Assembly: GCF_036195325.1 (NCBI RefSeq)
Contig: NZ_CP108101.1
Coordinates: 3,224,001 to 3,288,000 of the forward strand
DNA length: 64,000 bases
Source: Streptomyces sp. NBC_00234
Lineage (GTDB): Bacteria > Actinomycetota > Actinomycetes > Streptomycetales > Streptomycetaceae
Direction of reading: 5' to 3'
Shown: positions 18,357 through 26,303 of the stretch, one piece after another
How positions within the stretch are numbered: the stretch's first letter is position 1
Layout: the number at the start of each line of letters is the position of its first letter
Program-made: the position numbers and the translations under genes
Notes under the pieces: generated by a model
Seen by the model: the letters and a program-made list of their open reading frames with translations, nothing else
Databases searched by the model: none
What the model was told of the DNA's origin: nothing

Positions 18357-18794
18357 GTGAATCCGCATATCGCCCTCCCTCAACGCCCCGTCGCCACGCG
18401 GGCGTTCACCGTGTTGCTCTCCCCCACGCGCCGAGGCGCCAGGCTCGCCCGGCTGCTGGCCGTGGCGCATCTCGACCTCTGGGGGCTTCCCTCGGAGTCG
18501 GCCGCGCACATCGTTGCCGAGCTGGCCACGAACGCCACGGTGCACGGGCGCGTACCGGGCCGGGACTTCCGTCTCGAACTCACCGTCCGTCATGGCTCGT
18601 TGCTGCGGATCGAGGTCTCCGACACCCGGAGCGAGCGCCTGCCGCCCGGTCCCGGTGCCACCGAGCCGCCCGCCGACGACGCGGAGACCGGGCGGGGTCT
18701 GCTCATCGTCGATGCCCTCGCCGACCACTGGGGCGTCATCCCGGGGCCCGTGCCCCGTAAGACCGTCTGGGCCGAAATCACCCTCGTACCGTGA
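18357..18794 (+). CDS. HATPase_c anti-sigma/regulatory kinase-like protein
   Basis: ATP-binding protein of 145 residues in the RsbW/SpoIIAB-like class. The N box is VAELATNATVHGRVPGRDF and the G box ETGRGLLIVDALADHWGV. The start is assigned to GTG at 18357 because the coding signature begins there (NPHIALPQRPVATRAFTV); no strong ribosome binding site precedes it. Together with the divergent WhiJ-like and DUF397 genes it matches the AbaA-type clusters of Streptomyces. The sigma factor or target is not in this cluster. Confidence 0.85.
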   Translation: MNPHIALPQRPVATRAFTVLLSPTRRGARLARLLAVAHLDLWGLPSESAAHIVAELATNATVHGRVPGRDFRLELTVRHGSLLRIEVSDTRSERLPPGPGATEPPADDAETGRGLLIVDALADHWGVIPGPVPRKTVWAEITLVP

Positions 18795-18801
18795 ACGCGG
18801 C

Positions 18802-18836
18802 GAAAGCCCCCGGCGACGATGTCGCGGGGGGCTTTC
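18802..18836. terminator. Bidirectional terminator
   Basis: About 15 paired bases with one mismatch (GAAAGCCCCC pairing with GGGGGCTTTC around a GCGAC/GTCGC inner stem) between two convergent genes. Confidence 0.75.
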
Positions 18837-18845
18837 CTCGCGCCC

Positions 18846-20027
18846 TCAGTCCTTGGGGATGCGAACCGCACACGTGGAGAACGGGTCGTTCTGCACGCAC
18901 TCGAACAGTGAACTCCACGGGCTGTCGGTGTCCTGGGCGCCCGCCGCCACCGTCTTGTCGCAGGTGGAGTCCGAAAGGCCCCAGAGGGATCCGTCCGGCC
19001 AGCCGGCCTGACGCGTGCGGTTCTCCACCGAGTCGAGGCAGCCCTCCGGCGCCTTGAGGCGCTTGAGCTCCTTCACGAGCTCCAGGTACTTGGGGTTCTG
19101 AAGCGCGTCGGCCTGCGCGTCCAGCACCTTCTTCGCCTCGTTCCGCTCCTGCGCCAACGAGTCCGGGTTCTGGTACGTCCTCAGCGCGTTGGCGTTCTTC
19201 ACCACGACCTGCTGGACCTTCTCCCGATCCTTCGGATCCGTCGGCGCCGTCTCGGGATTCTGAACGGCCGCCAGAATCAAGCTGATCAAAGCCAGGATGC
19301 GCGTGGCGAACTCCCGGTCGTCCGGCGACGCGTTCGGGTCCGAGAGCGACACCAGGGTGGCGGTGATGAGGTCGGCGATGCGCGAGTACGCGGCGCGGTC
19401 CGCCGCCGACGCATTCGGGTCCTGACTGATTCTGATCGCTTCGTTGATCCCCACCGCGATGCGCGTGTACGTGGCCCGGTCGTCCGGCGACGTGTTCGGG
19501 TCGCCGACAACCTTCAGCGCTTCGTTGAGCCCTTCCACGTACTGCCGGTAGGCGGCCTTGTCGTCCGGCGACGTATTCGGGTCGTCGATGGCCGCCAGCA
19601 TCGTGGCCAGCGTCTCCTTCAGCTTCTGCTTCTGTGCCTCCGGGACGTCCAGATCCGCTATCCGCCCCTCCACTTCCTTCTGCAGCTCCGCCGGGGTCAG
19701 CTCCGACTTCTCGGGGTCCGTCTGCGGAGACTCGTCCTCCTGGGGCGACTCGGGCTGGGTCTCCTCCGGCTGAGACGACTCGGGCTGGGACGACTCGGGC
19801 TGCGGCTCCTGGGGCTGGGGCGACTCCGGCTGAGGCTCCTGCGGCTGCGACTCCTCCGGCTGCGGCTCCTCCGGGGTGGGTGGAGGGGTGGGTTCCGCGG
19901 TCGAAGCGTGCGCGAGGACGCCGGGCGCGGCGACAGCGGTGGCCATTCCCGTGGGAACCGCAAGTGCGGCAGCCAGGCAGGAGGCGCCCACGACACGGGA
20001 GATCTGCCGCCGAGTGGTTCTGGGCAT
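18846..20027 (-). CDS. Secreted protein with 27-residue repeats
   Basis: Exported protein of 393 residues, not recognised as a named family. It has a signal peptide (RTTRRQISRVVGASCLAAAL, cleavage after VAA or VLA). A Pro/Gln/Glu/Ser-rich linker spans about residues 45-115. Then come four exact 27-residue units starting DPNTSPDD or DPNASxxD, followed by about three degenerate units, all predicted helical. The end carries four cysteines (GCLDS, STCDK, FECVQ, STCAV), likely disulfide-bonded. The ATG at 20027 is chosen because it starts the signal peptide. Function is unknown; the shape suggests a wall-spanning stalk plus a helical repeat domain. Confidence 0.8.
   Translation of the reverse strand: MPRTTRRQISRVVGASCLAAALAVPTGMATAVAAPGVLAHASTAEPTPPPTPEEPQPEESQPQEPQPESPQPQEPQPESSQPESSQPEETQPESPQEDESPQTDPEKSELTPAELQKEVEGRIADLDVPEAQKQKLKETLATMLAAIDDPNTSPDDKAAYRQYVEGLNEALKVVGDPNTSPDDRATYTRIAVGINEAIRISQDPNASAADRAAYSRIADLITATLVSLSDPNASPDDREFATRILALISLILAAVQNPETAPTDPKDREKVQQVVVKNANALRTYQNPDSLAQERNEAKKVLDAQADALQNPKYLELVKELKRLKAPEGCLDSVENRTRQAGWPDGSLWGLSDSTCDKTVAAGAQDTDSPWSSLFECVQNDPFSTCAVRIPKD
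19260..19583 (-). repeat. Four tandem 81-bp coding repeats
   Basis: Four consecutive in-frame units of exactly 81 bases (27 codons), each beginning DPN(T/A)S. The first two share DPNTSPDD. Later units keep the D-P-N and D-R/K-A spacing. Confidence 0.85.
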
Positions 20028-20225
20028 AGTGATTCCAGGTGGGCTGGGAGCGGTGCCGCGTTGCCCTTTGTGGGCTTGGTCCGTCAGACGGTCCGAGGAC
20101 CGGAGATCCATAGCTCAACGATTCACAGGCGTTACAAGAACAACTCTTCGCCCCGCCAACTCATCCCGCAACTCGGACGGTCAGTTCTCCGAACTGCCTG
20201 GTCAGCGCGTCGGACGTGCTCGTCC

Positions 20226-20257
20226 CCACCGGGTCGTGGAAATCCACGACCCGGTGG
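20226..20257. repeat. Perfect 15-bp inverted repeat, 2-nt loop
   Basis: The arms CCACCGGGTCGTGGA and TCCACGACCCGGTGG are separated by AA. No gene ends toward it and no T-run follows, so it is not an ordinary terminator. It may be an operator, a leader hairpin or a remnant of something larger. Confidence 0.6.
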
Positions 20258-20346
20258 ACCGCGACCCGGCGCCTCGCGACATCAAAGACTTAAAGAACCA
20301 GGGAAATTACCCCACCCAACCCCACCCACGTCCCCCGGTGGTCACG

Positions 20347-20362
20347 TCACCCACACGGGTGA
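20347..20362. promoter_or_regulatory. Candidate operator TCACCC-N4-GGGTGA
   Basis: A perfect 6-bp inverted repeat lies 42 bases before the ATG of an HTH-protein gene, a position suited to autoregulation. The regulator is inferred only. Confidence 0.35.
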
Positions 20363-20404
20363 GGTTCGCCAACTCAGCTGGATTTCAGGGCGGTTGGCTG
20401 GCAT

Positions 20405-21430
20405 ATGCTCACGCTCACAACCGCACACATGCGTCGGCCCCCGGCCGGGACTGCAATCCCGATCGAGGGCCTGACCAACGAGGAAGAGAACAGCTTCCCG
20501 ATGGATACCCAGCAGATTAGCGCGCTCGCGCATGCCATGGCGGAGGTTCCCGGACCTCCCCATCCGTCCGGCGTGACCCACGTCGTGATCCCGCACACCC
20601 GGCTGTTCACGGTCATCGGCAACCACCTCGCCCAGCACCGCGGTCTCTCGCTCGTCGCCATCGGGCTGTCCGTGCACATCCAGTCGCTGCCCAGCGGGGC
20701 CAGGATCGGCATCAAGGTCCTCGCCACCCGCTTCCCGGAGAGCGAGACCCGCATCGCCTCCGCCCTGCGCGAGCTGGAGCGGCACGGCTATCTGCAACGC
20801 ACCCGCAGCCGTCTGCCGAGCGGGCGGATCGTCACTCGGACGGTGTCCTTCAACCAGCCGGGCGTCAGCCCGCAGCAGGTACCGGCGGCCACCGCTCCCC
20901 CACCTCGGGCGGCGCCTGTCCCCCCGCCGCCCGGGCCCGCACCCGTCCCGGACCAGCCACGCCTGGCCCCGGAGCCGACTCCGCCCCCCGTCCTCGTACC
21001 GGCCCCCACCGCGCCCAAGCCCCCGCCACCGCCGCTCCCCCGGCCGGCCGCGCCCACGCCGGAACTGCACAGCGCTGCCGCCGCGCTCCTCGCGGGGCTG
21101 CGACGGGACACGCCCCAACTGGTGCTGTCCTCAAGCGATATCGAGCAGCTGGCCCCCGCGGTCGCCACCTGGCTGGAGCGCGACACGCCCCCGGACACGG
21201 TCCGCCGCACTCTCACGGCCGATCTGCCGCACCCGCTGAAGCACCCGGCGAAGCTCCTGAAGCACCGCCTCACCGCGCTCCTGCCGCCCCCGCTGCCGGG
21301 AGCGTCGGTCTTCACCCCCGTACGCCGTCCTGTCCCCCTCCAGAACTGCGACGGCTGCGACCGCGCCTTCCGCGCCACCGAACCCGGGCACTGCCGCGAC
21401 TGCCGAATCGATCTGCGGGAGGCCGCCTAG
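20405..21430 (+). CDS. HTH DNA-binding protein with C-terminal zinc-knuckle-like motif
   Basis: Protein of 341 residues. Residues of about 75-155 form a winged-helix-like domain (GLSLVAIGLSVHIQSLPSGA, IGIKVLATRFPESETRIAS, ELERHGYLQRTRSRLPSGR). A Pro-rich linker covers about residues 160-225. A helical domain follows, and near the end CDGCDRAFRATEPGHCRDC gives a CxxC-x11-CxxC zinc-binding pattern. It is likely a transcriptional regulator of a Streptomyces-specific family; targets are unknown. Start 20405 is the longest; the codons before the alternative ATG at 20501 have about 80 percent GC at third positions, which favours the longer form, but neither has an ideal ribosome binding site. Confidence 0.75.
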   Translation: MLTLTTAHMRRPPAGTAIPIEGLTNEEENSFPMDTQQISALAHAMAEVPGPPHPSGVTHVVIPHTRLFTVIGNHLAQHRGLSLVAIGLSVHIQSLPSGARIGIKVLATRFPESETRIASALRELERHGYLQRTRSRLPSGRIVTRTVSFNQPGVSPQQVPAATAPPPRAAPVPPPPGPAPVPDQPRLAPEPTPPPVLVPAPTAPKPPPPPLPRPAAPTPELHSAAAALLAGLRRDTPQLVLSSSDIEQLAPAVATWLERDTPPDTVRRTLTADLPHPLKHPAKLLKHRLTALLPPPLPGASVFTPVRRPVPLQNCDGCDRAFRATEPGHCRDCRIDLREAA

Positions 21431-21515
21431 CGTGAACGTGACGGCCCCTGCCTCCGGGCACGGACGAGGGCCGCGCGCCACGCGTCGAGCCGCGGTCCGT
21501 TCCCCAGGGCCTGTC

Positions 21516-22010
21516 CTAGCCGTCTACGGTGATCGGCCGAGCTGGTGAGCCGTCCGCTATGAGTGCACCAAGCAGCCTTGGAAGCCCCGCCGGTCTCAGC
21601 AAGTCCGTCGTGGTGGCCAGTTCCTCGGCGGTCCACCATCGGTGTCCTGTGATGGCGGCTCTCTCCACTTCCTCGAACGCAGAGGTGTCGACCGTGAAGG
21701 AAGGCACCCGGGCCAGGTAGTAGCGCTGGCGGACTTCGTACGTAATGCCCTCTCGGGTCGTGGTCCATGGACGCCCGCGCCAGACTTCGGGGCCCAGGTC
21801 GACGTTGGCCAACCCGGTCTCCTCCCGCAGCTCGCGCAGGGCCGCCTGCTCATGGGTCTCGCCCGGCTCCAGCCCACCGCCGACGGTGAACCAGCGCAGA
21901 GAGCCGTCCGTCCGGTTGCTGGCGGAGAAGAGCAGCAGGCGATCGGCATCGTCCAGCAACACCACACGCGCGCTCAGGCGGAGCGGGAGCTTCTCGTCCG
22001 GCATCGTCAT
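21516..22010 (-). CDS. Nudix hydrolase
   Basis: Hydrolase of 164 residues with a complete Nudix box near residues 44-66, beginning GGLEPGETHEQAALRELREE and ending TGL. The box binds Mg2+ and cleaves nucleoside-diphosphate-linked substrates. WFTVGGG precedes it and RYYLARVPSF follows. Substrate is not predictable. The gene reads leftwards and is separated from the acyl-CoA dehydrogenase by a terminator, so it is probably a single transcript. Confidence 0.9.
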   Translation of the reverse strand: MTMPDEKLPLRLSARVVLLDDADRLLLFSASNRTDGSLRWFTVGGGLEPGETHEQAALRELREETGLANVDLGPEVWRGRPWTTTREGITYEVRQRYYLARVPSFTVDTSAFEEVERAAITGHRWWTAEELATTTDLLRPAGLPRLLGALIADGSPARPITVDG

Positions 22011-22100
22011 CGCGCCAGACTAGAGGCCCGAACCGCCCGACATGGTCGCTCCGCTCTTGCGGACTCCTCGTTGCGTCTGACGGTACGTCCGCGCAGGCAG

Positions 22101-22131
22101 GACGGCCCCCGGCTTGATGCCGGGGGCCGTC
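22101..22131 (-). terminator. Terminator of acyl-CoA dehydrogenase gene
   Basis: A perfect 13-bp stem (GACGGCCCCCGGC) with a 5-nt loop lies just downstream of the dehydrogenase stop. Confidence 0.75.
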
Positions 22132-22152
22132 GCGCTGTTCTGCGAAGCAGAG

Positions 22153-23319
22153 TTACGGCAGGTTGCGGGCCATCACGATCCGCTGGACCTGGTTCGTGCC
22201 CTCGTAGATCTGCGTGATCTTGGCGTCGCGCATCATGCGCTCCACCGGGTAGTCACGGGTGTAGCCGTAGCCGCCGAGCAGCTGGACCGCGTCCGTGGTG
22301 ACCTCCATCGCGACGTCCGACGCGAAGCACTTGGCCGCGGCACCGGCGAAGGTGAGGTCGCTGTCGCCGCGCTCCGACTTGGCGGCGGCGGCGTACGTGA
22401 GCTGGCGGGCGGCCTCGATCTTCATGGCCATGTCCGCGAGCATGAACTGCACACCCTGGAACTCGGCGATCGGCTTGCCGAACTGCTTGCGCTCCTGGAC
22501 GTAGCCCTTGGCGTAGTCGAGGGCGCCCTGCGCGACACCGAGCGCCTGGGCCGCGATCGTGATGCGGGTGTGGTCCAGGGTCTTCATCGCGGTGGCGAAG
22601 CCCGTGCCCTCCTCGCCGATCATGCGGTCCGCGGGGATGCGGACGTTGTCGAGGTAGACCTCGCGGGTCGGGGAGCCCTTGATGCCGAGCTTCTTCTCCG
22701 GGGCACCGAAGGAGACGCCCTCGTCGGACTTCTCGACGACGAAGGCGGAGATGCCCTTCGAGCGCTTGGTCGGGTCGGTGACGGCCATGACCGTGTAGTA
22801 CTCGGAGACGCCCGCGTTGGTGATCCAGCGCTTCACGCCGTTGAGGACCCAGAAGTCGCCGTCGCGGACGGCCCTGGTCTTCATGCCGGCGGCGTCGGAG
22901 CCCGCGTCCGGCTCGGAGAGGCAGTACGAGAACATTCCGTCGCCCTTGGCGAGCGGGCCCAGGTACTTCTTCTTCAGGTCCTCGGAGCCGGAGAGGATCA
23001 CCGGGAGCGAGCCCAGCTTGTTCACGGCCGGGATGAGGGAGGAGGAGCAGCAGACGCGGGCCACTTCCTCGATGACGATGACCGTGGCGAGGGCGTCGGC
23101 ACCGGCGCCGCCGTACTCCTCCGGCACGTGGACCGCGTGGAGGTCGGCGGCGACGAGTGCGTCGAGGGCCTCCTGCGGGAAGCGGGCCTCCTCGTCGACC
23201 GCTGCCGCGTACGGGGCGATCTTCGCTTCGGCGAGCGAGCGGACCGTCTCGCGGAGCATGTCGTGCTCCTCCGCCGGACGGTACAGGTCGAAATCGGTCG
23301 AACCCGCCAAGACTCTCAC
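22153..23319 (-). CDS. Acyl-CoA dehydrogenase
   Basis: FAD-dependent beta-oxidation type dehydrogenase of 388 residues. It contains CLSEPDAGSDAAGMKTRAV (FAD/substrate loop), WITNAGVSEYYTVMAVT and the C-terminal signature YGYTRDYPVERMMRDAKITQ, with IYEGTNQVQRIVMARNL completing the FAD-binding end. The catalytic base region includes the expected Glu of the EGT segment. It converts acyl-CoA to 2-enoyl-CoA; chain length is unknown. GTG at 23319 begins the protein and lies six bases after a plausible -10, so the transcript may be leaderless. Confidence 0.93.
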   Translation of the reverse strand: MRVLAGSTDFDLYRPAEEHDMLRETVRSLAEAKIAPYAAAVDEEARFPQEALDALVAADLHAVHVPEEYGGAGADALATVIVIEEVARVCCSSSLIPAVNKLGSLPVILSGSEDLKKKYLGPLAKGDGMFSYCLSEPDAGSDAAGMKTRAVRDGDFWVLNGVKRWITNAGVSEYYTVMAVTDPTKRSKGISAFVVEKSDEGVSFGAPEKKLGIKGSPTREVYLDNVRIPADRMIGEEGTGFATAMKTLDHTRITIAAQALGVAQGALDYAKGYVQERKQFGKPIAEFQGVQFMLADMAMKIEAARQLTYAAAAKSERGDSDLTFAGAAAKCFASDVAMEVTTDAVQLLGGYGYTRDYPVERMMRDAKITQIYEGTNQVQRIVMARNLP

Positions 23320-23325
23320 TCCCCA

Positions 23326-23355
23326 AATGTGCTAACTACCGTTAAGTAACCCCAA
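23326..23355 (-). promoter_or_regulatory. Promoter of acyl-CoA dehydrogenase with embedded operator
   Basis: On the minus strand TTGGGG (23350-23355) and CACATT (23326-23331) are 18 bases apart. TAACGGTAGTTA, with TAAC-N4-GTTA arms at 23333-23344, occupies the spacer. A repressor bound there would block RNA polymerase. Confidence 0.5.
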
Positions 23356-23518
23356 TTTTAGTGGGCCGACCCTGCAATGGCATACGCAACCGACGCGTGA
23401 GCTTGACGACAGGGGTGGGGCAAAAGGTGCAGGTAGGGGACGGGTGCGGGAAAGGGCCGGTCAAAGGGCCCGACTATGCTCGGTCCGCACGCCCGTCCGT
23501 ATCTCCCAGGAGCACTCG

Positions 23519-24862
23519 ATGGCCCTCAAGATCACCGTGATCGGCACCGGCTACCTCGGCGCCACCCACGCCGCGGCCATGGCGGAGCTGGGCTTCGACG
23601 TCCTGGGGCTCGACGTCGTGCCGGAGAAGATCGAGATGCTCTCGGCCGGCAAGGTGCCGATGTACGAGCCGGGCCTCGAAGAGATCCTGCGCAAGCACGT
23701 CGCGGGCATCGAGGGATCGACCGGGCGGCTGCGCTTCACCACCTCCTGGGAAGAGGTCGGCGCGTTCGGCGACGTCCACTTCGTCTGTGTGAACACTCCG
23801 CAGAAGCACGGCGAGTACGCCTGCGACATGAGCTACGTGGACAGCGCCTTCGAGTCGCTCGCACCCCAGCTGACCCGCCCTGCCCTCGTCGTCGGGAAGT
23901 CCACCGTGCCGGTGGGCTCCGCCGCACGGCTCGCGGCACGGCTGGCCGAGCTGTCGCCGGTGGGCACCGACGCGGAGCTGGCGTGGAACCCGGAGTTCCT
24001 GCGGGAGGGCTTCGCCGTCCAGGACACCCTGCACCCGGACCGGATCGTCGTCGGGGTGGAGAGCGAGCGGGCCGAGAAGCTGCTGCGCGAGGTCTACGCC
24101 GGACCGGTCGGGGAAGGGTCGCCGTTCGTCGTCACGGACTACCCGACCGCCGAGCTGGTGAAGACGTCCGCGAACTCCTTCCTCGCGACCAAGATCTCGT
24201 TCATCAACGCGATGGCCGAGGTCTGCGAAGCGGCCGACGGCGACGTCGTGAAGCTGGCCGAGGCCATCGGCCACGACGAGCGGATCGGGAAGAAGTTCCT
24301 GCGGGCCGGCATCGGCTTCGGCGGTGGCTGTCTGCCCAAGGACATCCGGGCGTTCATGGCCCGTGCGGGCGAGCTGGGCGCGGACCAGGCACTGACGTTC
24401 CTGCGTGAGGTCGACTCGATCAACATGCGGCGCCGCGGGCACATGGTCGAGCTGGCCCGGGAGGCCGTGGGCGGAGGCTCGTTCCTGGGGCAGCGGGTCG
24501 CGGTGCTCGGCGCCACGTTCAAGCCGGACTCCGACGACGTACGGGACTCGCCGGCGCTCAACGTGGCCGGTCAGATCCACCTTCAGGGCGGCCAGGTCAC
24601 GGTGTACGACCCGAAGGGCATGGACAACGCGCGGCGGCTGTTCCCCACCCTGGCCTACGCGGACTCGGCGCTCGACGCCGTCCGCGGAGCGGATGTGGTG
24701 CTGCACCTCACCGAGTGGCGCGCCTTCCGCGAGCTGGACCCGGCGGAGCTGGGCGAAGTGGCGTCGCGGCGGATCATTCTGGACGGGCGCAACGCACTGG
24801 ACCCGGCGCTGTGGCGCGAGGCCGGCTGGACGTACCGGGCCATGGGGCGCCCGAAGGCGTGA
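23519..24862 (+). CDS. UDP-glucose 6-dehydrogenase family protein
   Basis: NAD-dependent nucleotide-sugar dehydrogenase of 447 residues. The Rossmann motif GTGYLGATHAA lies at the N-terminus. The middle domain has SANSFLATKISFINAMAEV, and the catalytic cysteine is in GIGFGGGCLPKDIRAFM. The C-terminal domain has GATFKPDSDDVRDSPAL, with conserved Lys and Arg. It oxidises UDP-glucose (or GDP-mannose) to the uronic acid, feeding wall or capsule polymers. The ATG at 23519 follows AGGAG with good spacing. No sugar partner gene lies next to it. Confidence 0.92.
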   Translation: MALKITVIGTGYLGATHAAAMAELGFDVLGLDVVPEKIEMLSAGKVPMYEPGLEEILRKHVAGIEGSTGRLRFTTSWEEVGAFGDVHFVCVNTPQKHGEYACDMSYVDSAFESLAPQLTRPALVVGKSTVPVGSAARLAARLAELSPVGTDAELAWNPEFLREGFAVQDTLHPDRIVVGVESERAEKLLREVYAGPVGEGSPFVVTDYPTAELVKTSANSFLATKISFINAMAEVCEAADGDVVKLAEAIGHDERIGKKFLRAGIGFGGGCLPKDIRAFMARAGELGADQALTFLREVDSINMRRRGHMVELAREAVGGGSFLGQRVAVLGATFKPDSDDVRDSPALNVAGQIHLQGGQVTVYDPKGMDNARRLFPTLAYADSALDAVRGADVVLHLTEWRAFRELDPAELGEVASRRIILDGRNALDPALWREAGWTYRAMGRPKA

Positions 24863-24891
24863 CGGGGGCCGGGTCGGTGTGGGCGCTTCTG

Positions 24892-25041
24892 TCCTCGATC
24901 GCCGGACGGGCTTGATTTGGCTGCTCATTGCCCGACAGCGCGGGTGGACGAGCTGATGTGCGGGCAGACACGCCGATTCGGCCGTTGCTCGTGAACGCGC
25001 AAGCGCCGGACGGGCTGGGAACGGCCCGTCCGGCGGTTGCG
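24892..25041. repeat. Streptomyces intergenic motif copies and terminator
   Basis: GATCGCCGGACGGGCTTGA (near 24897-24915) and GCGCCGGACGGGCTGG (near 25003-25018) are copies of the CGCCGGACGGGCT motif that recurs between Streptomyces genes. The second forms a hairpin with CCCGTCCGGCGG (24998-25041, about 17 pairs with one mismatch). It is placed between convergent genes and probably terminates both. Confidence 0.65.
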
Positions 25042-25052
25042 GGATGGATGCG

Positions 25053-26225
25053 CTAGCCCACCGCGTCGAGTTCCTCGATCGTGGCCGTGCTCGGGGGTCT
25101 GCGGAGGCGGGTCGCCCGGCCGGTGAATTCCGCTTCCCTCATGACCCGCGCCGCGTTGCCCCACGTGAGGCCCGCGATCTCGGACTCCGTCCAGTCGCGG
25201 TCCAGCAGCTCCGCGATCAGATGGGGGTAGCCCGAGACGTCCGTGAGCGTCGTGGCGTGCTCGGTGCCCGTGTCGTAGGCGGCGCCGAGGCCGACGCAGT
25301 CCGGGCCCGCCAGGTCGCGTACCCGGTCCAGATGGTCGGCGACGTCGTGAATCGTGGCCTCCGCGTGCGGGCGGGCGACCTGGTCGGCGGCGAAGCTGAC
25401 CATGCAGATGCCGTTGTTGTCGCGCAGCATGCGCAGCACGTCGTCGGGGACGTTCCACGGGTGGTCGGTGAGTCCGCGGGCCGCCGAGTGCGAGAAGACC
25501 ACCGGCGCCTTGGCCACGGTGAGCGTCCGGCGCATCGTCCCGGGGGACGCCCCGGTGAGGTCGGCGAGGATGCCGAGCCGGTTCATCTCCCGTACGACCT
25601 CCTGGCCGAAGCGGGTCAGCCCGTCCTCGCCCTCGGTCCAGCGGGTACCGGCGAGCGTGATGCTCCGTACGCCGAGGGCGTGGAACGCCCGCAGCGTGCC
25701 GAGCGACTCGTCGAGGGCGTGGCCCGAGACCGGGCCGAGCAGTGCGGCGACCCGACCGCAGTTGCGGGCCTGGGACATCTCGGCGCTGCCGTGTGCCAGG
25801 CGCAGTGCCTCGGGGTACTGGGCGACGAGCGCGCCGACCAGGTCGATCCGGTCGAGCGTGCCACTCACCGCGCGGTCACCGAGGTGATCCGCAGGGACCT
25901 GAAGGGACCAGAACTGGGCGCCGACCCCGCCGGCGCGGAGCCGGGGCACGTCGGTGTCCAGGGACTCCTCACCGAGTTCGAGATCGCACCAGGGGACGGA
26001 GCGCACGGCGTGCGCCAGTCCGTTGTGGCCGTCGACGACGGGGTGGAGCGCCAGCAGTTCACGGGCGCGAGCCAGCGGGTCGGGCGGCGAGGGGGACGGG
26101 GGTGGCGCTGAGGCCGGTGGGACGGGTGCGGGAGTGTCGGATGGGAGAGGGGATATGTGCGCGAGGTCCGCTTCGAGTGTGCCGACCGCGGTGGCGGTTG
26201 CGGCATCGTCCTGCAGATCTGCCAT
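25053..26225 (-). CDS. M19 dipeptidase paralogue lacking metal ligands (probable pseudoenzyme)
   Basis: Protein of 390 residues clearly related to the neighbouring M19 dipeptidase. It shares [54 protein letters not shown] and LTDVSGYPHLIAELL. The zinc-site residues are mostly gone: HND is HNG (residues 67-69), GAEGGH is GPVSGH, DLSH is DLTG, LTHND is LAGTR, and the active-site GGDYDG is GAAYDT. Only the first His and the FSH His remain. It has an additional Pro-rich N-terminal 50 residues. It is therefore probably not a metallopeptidase; a binding or regulatory role is possible. The ATG at 26225 has CGGAG eight bases upstream. Confidence 0.88.
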   Translation of the reverse strand: MADLQDDAATATAVGTLEADLAHISPLPSDTPAPVPPASAPPPSPSPPDPLARARELLALHPVVDGHNGLAHAVRSVPWCDLELGEESLDTDVPRLRAGGVGAQFWSLQVPADHLGDRAVSGTLDRIDLVGALVAQYPEALRLAHGSAEMSQARNCGRVAALLGPVSGHALDESLGTLRAFHALGVRSITLAGTRWTEGEDGLTRFGQEVVREMNRLGILADLTGASPGTMRRTLTVAKAPVVFSHSAARGLTDHPWNVPDDVLRMLRDNNGICMVSFAADQVARPHAEATIHDVADHLDRVRDLAGPDCVGLGAAYDTGTEHATTLTDVSGYPHLIAELLDRDWTESEIAGLTWGNAARVMREAEFTGRATRLRRPPSTATIEELDAVG

Positions 26226-26303
26226 GAGATGACTCCGTGTTTCGGCGGCAGTAAAGCCACCGTTTCACGGTCACGGCAGGGGGTCGCGGCACGTTGCTGC
26301 GTT

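Larger units (their letters stand above)
20028..20404. other. Long divergent intergenic region with two inverted repeats
   Basis: 377 bases between the divergent secreted repeat protein and the HTH gene. It contains a perfect 15-bp inverted repeat (20226-20257) and TCACCC-ACAC-GGGTGA (20347-20362). Parts are AT-rich (ATCAAAGACTTAAAGAA near 20280-20297). No coding sequence was seen. Confidence 0.6.
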
